The notes beneath the pieces are model-generated. The model ran no database searches and was not told where the DNA came from. It saw nothing but the letters and a program-made list of their open reading frames with translations. Below are positions 44,292 through 60,201 of a DNA stretch of 64,000 nucleotides, one piece after another (the stretch's first letter is position 1; each line of letters starts with the position of its first letter). Origin of the DNA: an uncultured Prevotella sp. (lineage in GTDB: Bacteria > Bacteroidota > Bacteroidia > Bacteroidales > Bacteroidaceae); contig CAMJBL010000010.1 of NCBI GenBank assembly GCA_946403845.1, forward strand, positions 1 through 64,000, given 5' to 3'. Both the position numbers and the translations under genes were made by a program.

Positions 44292-45872
44292 TTAAAAATT
44301 TGATTTTTCGAGTTCATTGAGGTTGTGCTTGGCCTCAGGCAGGGTGCTCTGACGCCAGAAGCGCTCAGCAGCCTGACGATCGCCTTGACGTACAGCTAAG
44401 ACGCCTCGGGCATTAAGCGCCTGAGGCGAAGAACCTGCCTTCGCCAGATAACGGGCCGCTGCCTGCAGATCGTTGCGGTTGAGGGCGATGACAGCCGCAT
44501 TCAAGTTGGCCGTCTCGTCATCAGGATACATGCGCACCGCCGTCTCGAACACCTCGTTGAAGTCGTGCGAGCCCGGCGTATAAGTGTTCGCCACGAGGAA
44601 CATCTCGTTAAGCGACAGCTGCTGGGGCTTCTGACGGATAATCTCCTTCGCCTCGTCGATGGTGAAGGGTCGGATGGTATAGCTCACCGTATAGTCGCTG
44701 TGGCGCAGAGCCGGGAACACATCCGCCAGCAACTGCTTCCACTGAGCCGGATAGTGCGTCTTCAACTGGCGCTCCTTCTCGTCGGGCAGGGCATCACTCT
44801 TCACGATGGCGAGTACCTGAGCGTCACCCTGATCTTTGAGCGCCCGCTCCAAACCTTCCCAATCTTCAGGCGTCGATGCCACACTGAAAAGTCGGGCTGG
44901 CAGGTCAATCAGTTGCTGCACATAGTCCTTGAAGGCCTGTGCCCTACCCTCTGCCAGTCGGGCGTTCGAGGCATAGCTACCCTCTGGCGAAGCATAGCCA
45001 TGAATGCCGATATGGGTAATAGTAATATTCGGATCGCGACGCACCACATTGATGGTCTCCTCCACCTTGCGCAACTCGTCGGCATTGCGACGATAGTCAC
45101 GACGGATATCGGTTTTATTCACCACGAAGTCGAGATAAGCCTGTCCCTTCAGGTTGCGTGCCTTTTCCTGCTCAGCCTTGGGCTCGAGATAAGCCAGATG
45201 ATAGTCGGGCTTGTAGGGCTCCACCACAGGCATGGGCACAGGTTCTGGTTCAGGCTCCACAATCACGGGCTCGGGCTGCTTGCCAAACACATAAGCGATG
45301 TTTAGCGCCAGCTTTGTGGGACCGAAATAGTTATAGGGCCCACTCTCCAACAGCGGTCCGCACCACTCGTTGGCATACTTGTCGTAGTCGAAGCGTATAT
45401 AGCCTACACCCAAAGCCGCCTCGAGGTTCCAGTGGTCGGAGAGTCGCCAGGCATGTCCGATGGTGAGTCCGCCTCCCACGTACCAACCCTCATAGTGATT
45501 CTCCTTGAGGGTCTTCACGAACGAAATAGGCCAGATGTCGCCACCCACGTTAAACTCGCCACCGAGGGCATGAATACCCGTGAACCATCCGCCAAAGGGC
45601 CCTTTGTCCGAGAGCCAGTAGCGATACTCGGGCATGAGCGACCAATGGCGCAGCTTCTTGGTATCTGAAAACTTCCAGGGGTTGAGGCCATAGAACAGCT
45701 GGAGTGTCGATCGCTCGCCAACCTTTCCCTCGATACCGAGATTGGGTGTCAGCGTAGCGTCATACAATAGATTATTCTTCAGACTCCATGTCTGTTGGGC
45801 ATAAGCGGTGCTACCAGCAAACAGCAACAGGGCCGATGCCAAAACAGATTGTAAGGGATTGTTTCGCTTCAT
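44292..45872 (-). CDS. DUF3575 outer-membrane protein with OmpA-like and TPR-like parts
   Basis: A 526-residue protein: signal peptide (about 1-25); DUF3575-type barrel (about 30-195, beginning SLKNNLLYDATLTPNLGIEG and containing EYRYWL); Pro/Glu-rich linker (about 198-220); an OmpA-like region (about 240-350: ITITHIGIHGYASPEGSYASNARLAEGRAQAFKDYV); and a TPR-like end (about 430-515: NLNAAVIALNRNDLQAAARYLAKAG). Such proteins commonly head Mfa-type operons and may help pilus export or peptidoglycan anchoring. First gene of the operon, with a -7 box at 45903. Confidence 0.85.
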   Translation of the reverse strand: MKRNNPLQSVLASALLLFAGSTAYAQQTWSLKNNLLYDATLTPNLGIEGKVGERSTLQLFYGLNPWKFSDTKKLRHWSLMPEYRYWLSDKGPFGGWFTGIHALGGEFNVGGDIWPISFVKTLKENHYEGWYVGGGLTIGHAWRLSDHWNLEAALGVGYIRFDYDKYANEWCGPLLESGPYNYFGPTKLALNIAYVFGKQPEPVIVEPEPEPVPMPVVEPYKPDYHLAYLEPKAEQEKARNLKGQAYLDFVVNKTDIRRDYRRNADELRKVEETINVVRRDPNITITHIGIHGYASPEGSYASNARLAEGRAQAFKDYVQQLIDLPARLFSVASTPEDWEGLERALKDQGDAQVLAIVKSDALPDEKERQLKTHYPAQWKQLLADVFPALRHSDYTVSYTIRPFTIDEAKEIIRQKPQQLSLNEMFLVANTYTPGSHDFNEVFETAVRMYPDDETANLNAAVIALNRNDLQAAARYLAKAGSSPQALNARGVLAVRQGDRQAAERFWRQSTLPEAKHNLNELEKSNF

Positions 45873-45902
45873 CTCTTTAGGTTTTTAATGAGACACGTTC
45901 TG

Positions 45903-45910
45903 CAAATATA
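45903..45910 (-). promoter_or_regulatory. -7 box of the fimbrial operon
   Basis: TATATTTG on the minus strand, 30 nt before ATG 45872. Confidence 0.6.
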
Positions 45911-45926
45911 GGCCTTTTTAATTGAA

Positions 45927-45954
45927 AAGGCGGGTATTTTAAAATACCCACCTT
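45927..45954. promoter_or_regulatory. 28-bp palindrome overlapping the fimbrial -33 region
   Basis: GGGTATTTTAAAATACCC (45932-45949) is an exact 18-bp palindrome, extended by AAGG/CCTT arms with one mismatched pair to 28 bp. It lies about 17-44 bp upstream of the -7 box. No gene ends here on either strand, so an operator is more likely than a terminator. A second stem, GCCTTTT/AAAAGGC (45912-45931), partly overlaps it. Confidence 0.65.
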
Positions 45955-46040
45955 AACAATTAACGTCTTTTAACCATTTTCTTCACATTTTCGCCTAATA
46001 AGTGTTCAAAAACAAAGTTTTTTATAGTTTTCACGAAAAA

Positions 46041-46278
46041 TCCCTCATCCCTCACATTTTCTTTGGGAAGACCTTTATTTAAAGGGGGTTCACGATGGGA
46101 GGGTTGTTTAGAATCCCTCACATAACCCTCACTTATCCCTCACATGATTCCTCTTATGACCTCATAAAGTGTGGCCATAGATGTGAGGGTTAAGGGAGGG
46201 ATTTGTGAGGGATCATGTGAGGGATGGAAAATGCAAGAACCCTTTATTTAAAGGGCTTGCGACGCTTTCATGTGAGGG
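46041..46278. repeat. Array of CCCTCAC motifs around a central dyad
   Basis: CCCTCAC at 46049, 46115, 46126 and 46137 (the last three exactly 11 bp apart); GTGAGGG at 46183, 46205, 46217 and 46272. TCCCTCACATGAT (46136-46148) has its exact reverse complement at 46212-46224. A TTATGA-CC-TCATAA hairpin sits near the centre. Two CCTTTATTTAAAGG stems flank the array. No gene is evident in 45873-46637. Beyond 46285 there are more inverted repeats: AAGAGCCTT/AAGGCTCTT (46341-46372) and AAATTTGTTCC/GGAACAAAATTT (46421-46473). Confidence 0.7.
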
Positions 46279-46596
46279 ATAAGGGGTTTTCGATGAATAC
46301 TCTGCTATTTTTCTTCAGCAAGAGCCTCTTCGCTTACGAAAAGAGCCTTCAAATTTTCTTACAAAGGCTCTTCTCCTTGAAAACCGCGTCAGAACAGACT
46401 TTTTTCGCCTATACTATGAAAAATTTGTTCCATGCCTATGAAAAAAATTTTCCCAGCCTTGGGAACAAAATTTCTCTCAAATAGCAATTTTCCCTGGCTA
46501 AGACTGTCTTATTGAAAAATCCACACAAATCTAACGAACAGACACACAAAATGACTAAAAATGATACATATATTTGGAAGTATTAGAAAAAATCCC

Positions 46597-46604
46597 TACC
46601 TTTG
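46597..46604 (+). promoter_or_regulatory. -7 box of the first esterase gene
   Basis: TACCTTTG with a TTTGG (46573-46577) at suitable -33 distance, 33 nt before ATG 46638. Confidence 0.7.
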
Positions 46605-46637
46605 CATGCTGAAATAAAAAATCAACTAAAACCCAAT

Positions 46638-48431
46638 ATGAAACGTTCAATCATTTCGCTTAGTCTTGCCGTACTTACGGCATTACAGGTTTCTGCCTAC
46701 AAGAAAGAATCGATAAACATTAATGTGAATGGCAAACAGAGAAATATGGTGGTCTTTACCCCGAATTCGCTGCCAGACAAGTCACCGCTGTTCATCGTTA
46801 CCCACGGCATGAACCAAGACCCCGAATATCAGTATGATTCAGACAAGATGTACGAAATGATAGACACTGCCAAGTTTGTCATCACCTACCTCAGAAGCGA
46901 CGGCAACACATGGGATACCGGCGGTTCGAAGGACCAGAACTTCGTGATCAAGGCCATCGACGAGATGAAAAGCCTCTATAAGATTGACACCGACCGCGTG
47001 TATTGGTCGGGCTTCTCGATGGGTTCAATGCTCATTCACCATTGCATCAGCAAGATGCAGGACAAAATTGCGGCCTTTGCACCAACCAGCGGCATCCAGT
47101 TCTCAGAGCAGCCCTGGAACAACTGCAAGAAGCCCGTCAACCTGCTGGAATGCATTGCTTATGACGACGATGTGTTCGGCTACGAGCAATACGGCATTCA
47201 TAGCTATATCGAGAACTATGCCAAGCACGACAAACATACCAGATATTCGAAGAAAACCAACTACAAGACCATCAGCAGCAGCTGGTACAACGGCGACTTA
47301 GAGCGATGGACCGGTGGCGAAAATGGCGGTGAGGTATGGCTCTACTCCTATCACAACGGCGGCCACTATCCCATGAACCTGAACCGCCATCTGATATGGA
47401 ACTTCTGTAAGCGCTTCTCACTGAATCAGCCCACAGCCAGAATCACTCAGCCGGAAGGCGAGATTACCCATCTTTATATGGGTCCGAAAAAAGAGGCCGT
47501 ATTCCCTGACGTCACGGTGGAGGCTACTGCCAAAGCCGCTGTCGGCAATGTGGCAAAAGTGGACTTCTATGACGGCAACACGCTGAAGGAATCGCTATCG
47601 GCCGAGCCCTATCAGGCGACACTGACAGCCTTTACAGCCGGAGAACACACCCTTCGCGTGGTGGTAACCGACGATCAAGGCAAGACAGGAGAAACCTGGA
47701 GCCTGGTGAACTATGCCACATCGGAAAGCTCCTACAGTCTGATTCAGACGTTCAGAGCCGAGGGCGTGGTGCCACAGAACTGGAGCGTAAGCAATGGCTC
47801 GTCGACACGTATAGGTGGCGGACTGCCTTACACCAGTGGCTGTCGCATCCTCAGATTTACCAACGCTACCCGCGACTTTGAATACGGACTACTCGTGCAG
47901 AACCCTACAGGCGCGGAGAAAGGGGCATGGGCCAGATTCGGCGACAAGAACGCCCGTTCCACAATGACTTTACACAGCGGACACTATACCCTCAGGTACA
48001 GACTGTGTAATTGGAACCGGCCTGAATTCTCACCCGTTACCATCGCAATAGAAAAGACCAACGGAGAGACTGTTGCCTCGCAGGTTTACACGCCTACCGT
48101 GAACATCGGCGGCAAAGCAGGCAACCAGTTCTCTGGCGTTAAGGTGCAGAACTTTGAGTTTGATATCCCTGAGACAGACGACTATATGCTCGTTTTCTAT
48201 ACCGATGACGCGAAGAATGCCGATTTTATTCTGTCGCTTGCCAACATTCAGGTCAATGATTTTACTGAAACAGGCATCAAAGGGATTGACAATTTAGCAA
48301 ATGACAATTTACAATTTGAGAAAGGCTGCTTTGACCTTAGCGGAAGGAAGATCGACGAAAGCAAGATCTCGAACGGATCATTGAAACCCGGTCTTTACAT
48401 CATCAACCAACGCAAGGTTGTGATAAAGTAA
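46638..48431 (+). CDS. CE1-like secreted esterase (feruloyl/acetyl-xylan type) with T9SS-like tail
   Basis: 597 residues from ATG 46638 (signal peptide about 1-19). The alpha/beta-hydrolase domain has the nucleophile Ser127 in GFSMGSM and a late NGGHYPMN His, as in PHB-depolymerase/CE1 esterases. An Ig-like module follows (about 290-365: VEATAKAAVGNVAKVDFYDGNTL), then a jelly-roll domain (about 375-545) and a T9SS-like tail (FDLSGRKIDESK...GLYIINQRKVVIK). A run of ACAATTT heptads (48295-48318) encodes the linker before the tail. It is paralogous to the esterase at 58393. Likely removes ferulate or acetyl from xylan (inference). GH30 follows with its own promoter. Confidence 0.85.
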   Translation: MKRSIISLSLAVLTALQVSAYKKESININVNGKQRNMVVFTPNSLPDKSPLFIVTHGMNQDPEYQYDSDKMYEMIDTAKFVITYLRSDGNTWDTGGSKDQNFVIKAIDEMKSLYKIDTDRVYWSGFSMGSMLIHHCISKMQDKIAAFAPTSGIQFSEQPWNNCKKPVNLLECIAYDDDVFGYEQYGIHSYIENYAKHDKHTRYSKKTNYKTISSSWYNGDLERWTGGENGGEVWLYSYHNGGHYPMNLNRHLIWNFCKRFSLNQPTARITQPEGEITHLYMGPKKEAVFPDVTVEATAKAAVGNVAKVDFYDGNTLKESLSAEPYQATLTAFTAGEHTLRVVVTDDQGKTGETWSLVNYATSESSYSLIQTFRAEGVVPQNWSVSNGSSTRIGGGLPYTSGCRILRFTNATRDFEYGLLVQNPTGAEKGAWARFGDKNARSTMTLHSGHYTLRYRLCNWNRPEFSPVTIAIEKTNGETVASQVYTPTVNIGGKAGNQFSGVKVQNFEFDIPETDDYMLVFYTDDAKNADFILSLANIQVNDFTETGIKGIDNLANDNLQFEKGCFDLSGRKIDESKISNGSLKPGLYIINQRKVVIK

Positions 48432-48519
48432 ATTTTGCTTCTTGTTTCTTTTGTTTCCAAATATGTTTACGCGACACATGTTTATAAGAATGTGTTGGGC
48501 ATTTTTTGGTTTTTGTTTG

Positions 48520-48527
48520 TACCTTTG
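48520..48527 (+). promoter_or_regulatory. -7 box of the first GH30 gene
   Basis: TACCTTTG, 25 nt before ATG 48553, with a TTGG near 48506 as a possible -33 element. Confidence 0.7.
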
Positions 48528-48552
48528 CAGCCAAATTACAGCTAAGATTGAA

Positions 48553-50073
48553 ATGAAGAAGTATTTTGCAGCCTTTTTTGCATTGGTTAGCGTAACGGCT
48601 ACCCAAGCCGCAACGGTTAAATTAACAGTCAGCGACACCCGCTATCAGACGATAACAGGCTTTGGTGCTGCCTGCTGCGACGGTGCCATGTGTCCGTTTG
48701 GTAATGATACGAACCCCGTCAAACTGCTCTATGGCGCGGAGTCAAAGATCGGACTGAACATCATGCGTATGGAAATCTCGCCGAATTTCGTAGGCGATGT
48801 CATCGTCAAGGAGTGGGGTAATTATGATACGCCCTACGACTGGAAAGGTTCTCTGCCATCAGCCAAGATCGTAAAGCAGCGTGGTGGTATCGTCTTTGGT
48901 ACCCCTTGGTCGCCCCCAGGCGATTACAAGACCAATGGTACGGCGCAGGGTGGAAAGTCTGATTCTCAGGGAAACCAACGTGGTGAGTTGCGTAAGGACT
49001 GTTATGAAAAATTCTTCCCTTGGCTGAACTCGTTCTTGGAATATATGAAGAAGAACGGTGTCGATGTTGATGCCGTCTCGATCCAGAACGAGCCCGATTG
49101 GTGGGTCGACTATTCCGGTTGTCTTTATACACCAGAGCAACAGCTGGACCTTGTGAAGAACTATGCCCACCTGCTGGACCGTGAGACCTATAAGGGTGTG
49201 CGTCTGATCAGTGCCGAGCCCTTGGGTTTTGATCCCAAATACAGCAATAAGCTCTTGAACGACCCTGTGGCCCGTGAGCAGATTGACATCATCGCCGGAC
49301 ACCTTTATGGTCACCCGCCCCTTAACGATGGCAACATGAAGGATGCTGCCGTTCTCGCTGAGAAATACGGCAAAGAGGTGTGGATGACGGAGCACTCCGT
49401 CACCGATAACATCGACCGCCTGCCCAACTGGGAGGAGCAGTTGACTTTCGCCAAGGAGCTCAACGAGTGTATGAATGCCGGCTGCACAGGCTATATCTAT
49501 TGGTATATGCGTGCCCATTGGGCTTTCGTGGGTACGGGTGAGGCCAAGTATAATCCTGGCAACACCAAGAACAAGCTATTGCCCCGTGCCTACGTGATGT
49601 CGCATTTCTCGAAACATGTCACAGGTTCCACCCGTCTGAAAATGTCGGGTTTCGTCATCAAAACGGATTATGCGCTCCAGTCGTCAGCCTATATCAAAGG
49701 TGATTCACTCATCGTGATGGCTATCAATGCCTCGAAGAATTCGCATGAGATCGATCTCAAGCTGCCCTATAAGGTGAGAAGCGGCATACACCTGATCTCA
49801 ACAGGCAATGAGACAGATAAACTTTGTCAGGAGTCGCCCATCGCCATCGAAGAGGCAGTGGATGAAATAACCCTCGACTATCCCGCCTATAGCCTCAACA
49901 CTTATATCTTCACGATCGACAATAGCAATACAGCCATCCAGGAACTGAAGTCCACAAAAACAGACGACCGCAAGACCTATTACGATCTGCACGGTCGCCG
50001 TTTGGAAACGCCTTCCGGTCTGTGCATCGAGAAATGTGGCGATGGCACAACCAGAAAGGTATTCTTAGAGTAA
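48553..50073 (+). CDS. GH30 glucuronoxylanase-type enzyme
   Basis: 506 residues from ATG 48553 (MKKYFAAFFALVSVTATQAA signal peptide); longer upstream frames would run through the promoter. The (beta/alpha)8 barrel begins YQTITGFGAACCDGA. The catalytic pair is Glu180 (SIQNEPDW, acid/base) and Glu280 (WMTEHSVTD, nucleophile). The side beta-structure and a T9SS-like tail (YYDLHGRRLETPSGLCI...RKVFLE) complete it. GH30 subfamilies include glucuronoxylanases and beta-glucosidases; the neighbouring GH67 and esterases favour xylan (inference). Its 3' end faces the alpha/beta-hydrolase gene, 5 nt apart. Confidence 0.88.
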   Translation: MKKYFAAFFALVSVTATQAATVKLTVSDTRYQTITGFGAACCDGAMCPFGNDTNPVKLLYGAESKIGLNIMRMEISPNFVGDVIVKEWGNYDTPYDWKGSLPSAKIVKQRGGIVFGTPWSPPGDYKTNGTAQGGKSDSQGNQRGELRKDCYEKFFPWLNSFLEYMKKNGVDVDAVSIQNEPDWWVDYSGCLYTPEQQLDLVKNYAHLLDRETYKGVRLISAEPLGFDPKYSNKLLNDPVAREQIDIIAGHLYGHPPLNDGNMKDAAVLAEKYGKEVWMTEHSVTDNIDRLPNWEEQLTFAKELNECMNAGCTGYIYWYMRAHWAFVGTGEAKYNPGNTKNKLLPRAYVMSHFSKHVTGSTRLKMSGFVIKTDYALQSSAYIKGDSLIVMAINASKNSHEIDLKLPYKVRSGIHLISTGNETDKLCQESPIAIEEAVDEITLDYPAYSLNTYIFTIDNSNTAIQELKSTKTDDRKTYYDLHGRRLETPSGLCIEKCGDGTTRKVFLE

Positions 50074-50078
50074 GTGAC

Positions 50079-51131
50079 TTAGAAGTTCTTACGAACGCCC
50101 TGCCACTCGGGGAATTTCATCTTCAGGTATTCGTCATCGAGGAAGAGGGCGGACTGTCCAACTTGGCCCTTCAGCTGCCAGTCGAGCCACTTCACCACCG
50201 CTTTGGCGTAATTGCCGCCATGCTTCTCGTAATAGGTGCCGCTGTGGCCATCCTTCGAATTCAACATTACCACAGGGATATTGTCGGCAATGCGCTCGTA
50301 GTCCTTCTGAGCATTGGCATAGGCGATGTCACCCTGACCGCCAATCATATAGAACATCGGCTGGTGCAGGTTCTTCAGTAACTCCTTCGTCGTACCCATC
50401 ATCTCCATATCGCCGATACCAGAGTTCAGCATCACGCAGGTCTTGATGCGGGGATCGTAGGCCACACCCAACACCTGGGCACCGCCACACGACTGTCCCA
50501 TCGCTGCCACATGATCGAGATTCAGACAATGATAGTATTCAGAGCCGGCTGTGGCATTCTGCTCCGTAAGCCAGTCAAGCACCTCGAGTAACATCTTCGG
50601 ATAGGTTCTGAAAGGCTGTTCTGCCGGCTGTTTCTTATTCTTCTTGGCTTTCTTGGCAGCCTCTTCACGCTGCTTGGCCTGCTGCTCCTGCTGAGCCTTT
50701 CGCTCTTCAGCTGTCATCGGCAGAATCTTCTCGCCATTAGCCATGATCACATCGCCCTTGGTATCAGGATAAGAGGATCTGAGTACACCACGCCACTGAG
50801 CCATCACGTCGGCCTCGTCGTAGGGACCGATGGCAGCTGCCACATAACCGTAGGAGGCCACCTCGCTCAACAGCAGGCGCATCTCCACATTGTGATTAAA
50901 GCAGGCACCGTTGGCATAAACAATCACAGGCAGACAGCCCTGCTTGGCTACCACCTCCTTCAAGTTCTGAGGACGATACACAGTAAAGCCAGGACACCCA
51001 GCATCACCTACCACTTCCGACTTGAAGGGGCCTGTACCACCTTCTTCCACTACTTGTCTTTGAGTTGTCTGGGCATTTGTCAGCCCCACACTTGCAGCGA
51101 CCATCATCGCTGTCATGAATAGTTTCTTCAT
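50079..51131 (-). CDS. Secreted alpha/beta hydrolase with charged insertion
   Basis: A 350-residue protein with a signal peptide (about 1-20). The nucleophile elbow is GQSCGG with Ser214, and the late SKDGHSGTYYEKHGG region supplies the His. A striking Lys/Glu/Gln-rich insertion (about 140-175: AEERKAQQEQQAKQREEAAKKAKKNKK) breaks the fold between core strands, likely a surface helix. Probably a carbohydrate or aryl esterase given its neighbours; the exact class is unknown. It is single and convergent with GH30, with a TACTTTTG box at 51161. Confidence 0.78.
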   Translation of the reverse strand: MKKLFMTAMMVAASVGLTNAQTTQRQVVEEGGTGPFKSEVVGDAGCPGFTVYRPQNLKEVVAKQGCLPVIVYANGACFNHNVEMRLLLSEVASYGYVAAAIGPYDEADVMAQWRGVLRSSYPDTKGDVIMANGEKILPMTAEERKAQQEQQAKQREEAAKKAKKNKKQPAEQPFRTYPKMLLEVLDWLTEQNATAGSEYYHCLNLDHVAAMGQSCGGAQVLGVAYDPRIKTCVMLNSGIGDMEMMGTTKELLKNLHQPMFYMIGGQGDIAYANAQKDYERIADNIPVVMLNSKDGHSGTYYEKHGGNYAKAVVKWLDWQLKGQVGQSALFLDDEYLKMKFPEWQGVRKNF

Positions 51132-51160
51132 ATCAGTTATAGTTTTATGATTCGTCCGGC

Positions 51161-51168
51161 AAAAGTAC
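51161..51168 (-). promoter_or_regulatory. -7 box of the alpha/beta-hydrolase gene
   Basis: TACTTTTG on the minus strand, 29 nt before ATG 51131, in the divergent region shared with GH29. Confidence 0.55.
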
Positions 51169-51258
51169 GAATTATTTCGTTATCTTCCAAATTTTGAAGC
51201 AGAAATTATGAACGCCTCTTTTTTTTCATCATTTTTTGCTTTATTGAGGGAAAAATTG

Positions 51259-51266
51259 TAAATTTG
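51259..51266 (+). promoter_or_regulatory. -7 box of the GH29-GH2-GH2 operon
   Basis: TAAATTTG, 17 nt before ATG 51284. Confidence 0.55.
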
Positions 51267-51283
51267 TAGCCAAATTAAAAAAG

Positions 51284-53089
51284 ATGATGAAAAGAATCAT
51301 AACTGCATGTATCGTATGCTTCCTCTTGACGGGGTATGCAAGTGGACAACAGAAGAAGTCTATTATTAATAATGCGCCATGTGGCCCTGTACCCACGGAT
51401 AACCAGTTGCGGTGGCAGGACATGGAAATGTACGCTTTCATCCATTACTCGCTGAATACCTATACTGACCAGGAATGGGGCTTCGGCAATGAAGATCCGA
51501 AGTTGTTCAACCCCTCCAACCTCGACTGTCGGCAATGGGCACGTGTCTGCAAACAGGCTGGCATGCGAGGCATCATCTTTACGGCTAAACATCACTGCGG
51601 ATTCTGCATGTGGCCTTCGAAATATACGGAGTATTCGGTAAAGAACGCGCCTTGGAAAAATGGCAAGGGCGACGTGGTACGTGAACTGGCAGATGCCTGT
51701 CGCGAGGAGGGGCTGGAGTTCGCTGTCTATCTCTCACCGTGGGACAGAAACCATACTGAGTACGGACGACCTGCCTACGTCACCTATTTCCGCAACCAGC
51801 TGCGCGAACTGCTGACGAACTACGGCGACATCTTCGAGGTGTGGTTCGACGGTGCCAATGGTGGCGACGGCTGGTATGGCGGTGCTAACGAGACGCGCAA
51901 AATAGACCGTACAACGTACTACGAGTGGCCCGAGACCTACCGCATGATCCGTGAACTGCAGCCCAAGTGTCTTATTTGGAACGACGGCAGCGACCGCGGT
52001 GACCTGCGCTGGGTAGGCACAGAGGCCGGCAACATCGGCGAGACAAACTGGAGCCTGCTGAACCACGATGGTGAAGTGACCTGGCCCATGCTACACTACG
52101 GTTTGGAGGATGGCGACTCGTGGGTGCCTGGCGAGACGAACACAAGCATCCGCCCGGGCTGGTTCTACCACGAGACAGAGAACGAGCACGTCAAGAGCCT
52201 GTCGAAACTGATGGACACCTATTATAAATCGGTGGGGCGCAACTCAACGCTCTTGTTAAACTTCCCCATTGCTCCCAACGGGCGTATCCATCCTACGGAC
52301 TCGCTGCGCGGCATCGCCTTCAAGAAAATGATTGACGAGGTGTTCAAGACTGACCTGACCAAGACGGCGCTGCAAACGCCACTGAACATTCCAAAAAGGC
52401 AGGAAGAAGATGCCCTAGCTCTCGAAAAAGCCTGGGGTAGTGGAAGGCTTATTGATTTCCTGAAGCCCACCGAGTTCAACCGCTTTGTGGTGGAGGAGGA
52501 TATTCATTACGGACAGCGTGTGAAGAAGTTTTCGCTGGAGGCAGAGGTCGATGGGAAGTGGGTGCCCTTGAAGGATGAACTCGTAGATAACGGTGACGGC
52601 CTCACCACCATCGGTCATCGCCGTATCATCTGCTTCCCCACCGTCACCGCCACACGTCTGCGCTTTACTGTCCTTGATTCCAAGTGCGATCCTATCATCA
52701 AGCGTATCTCCGTCTTTTTGGCACCTGAACTGACGGCCGACATCCCTGACTGCGGTGAGAAGCGCAGTAGCAACCTACACTATTTCTTCAGCAGTCCCAA
52801 GCAAATGATGATCGATTGGGAGCTGGAACAGACTTTCACCGCCTTCCGCTATCTGCCTCCGCAGAGTTCAAAAGAGGGTACCATTACTCACTATACTCTC
52901 TGGGCATCAACCGACTGGGCAAACTGGACGAAAGTGGCCTCAGGCGAGTTCTCGAACATCGTCAATAACCCCATCTGGCAAACCATCAAGTTTGCACCCG
53001 TCAAAGCTAAGATTCTTCGCCTAGATGCCGACCGCCTCGCTGATGGTGAAAGAATGGCGTTCAGTGATTTCGAAGTAGTAACTCAATAA
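51284..53089 (+). CDS. GH29 alpha-L-fucosidase with F5/8-type C-terminal domains
   Basis: A 601-residue enzyme with a signal peptide (about 1-21). The GH29 barrel shows MYAFIHYSLNTYTDQEWGFG, FTAKHHCGFCMWPS and the nucleophile Asp189 in EVWFDGANGG. The C-terminal half (about 370-600) contains discoidin/CBM32-like sandwiches (FNRFVVEEDIHYGQRVKKFSLEAEVDGKW). It removes terminal alpha-fucose. It heads an operon with two GH2 genes (22 nt then a 4-nt overlap). The set could strip fucosyl-galactosyl side chains, for example of xyloglucan or an arabinogalactan (inference). Confidence 0.9.
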   Translation: MMKRIITACIVCFLLTGYASGQQKKSIINNAPCGPVPTDNQLRWQDMEMYAFIHYSLNTYTDQEWGFGNEDPKLFNPSNLDCRQWARVCKQAGMRGIIFTAKHHCGFCMWPSKYTEYSVKNAPWKNGKGDVVRELADACREEGLEFAVYLSPWDRNHTEYGRPAYVTYFRNQLRELLTNYGDIFEVWFDGANGGDGWYGGANETRKIDRTTYYEWPETYRMIRELQPKCLIWNDGSDRGDLRWVGTEAGNIGETNWSLLNHDGEVTWPMLHYGLEDGDSWVPGETNTSIRPGWFYHETENEHVKSLSKLMDTYYKSVGRNSTLLLNFPIAPNGRIHPTDSLRGIAFKKMIDEVFKTDLTKTALQTPLNIPKRQEEDALALEKAWGSGRLIDFLKPTEFNRFVVEEDIHYGQRVKKFSLEAEVDGKWVPLKDELVDNGDGLTTIGHRRIICFPTVTATRLRFTVLDSKCDPIIKRISVFLAPELTADIPDCGEKRSSNLHYFFSSPKQMMIDWELEQTFTAFRYLPPQSSKEGTITHYTLWASTDWANWTKVASGEFSNIVNNPIWQTIKFAPVKAKILRLDADRLADGERMAFSDFEVVTQ

Positions 53090-53111
53090 ATAAAACATCA
53101 TAACTAACAAA

Positions 53112-60183
<7,072 letters not shown>

Positions 60184-60201
60184 AAAAATGATACTTTTCT
60201 A

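Noticed and set aside
46224..46484. 86-codon plus-strand frame after the CCCTCAC array
   Set aside because: The residues come from repeated, AT-rich hairpin DNA with two near-repeats of AYEK-type text and no domain; treated as non-coding.
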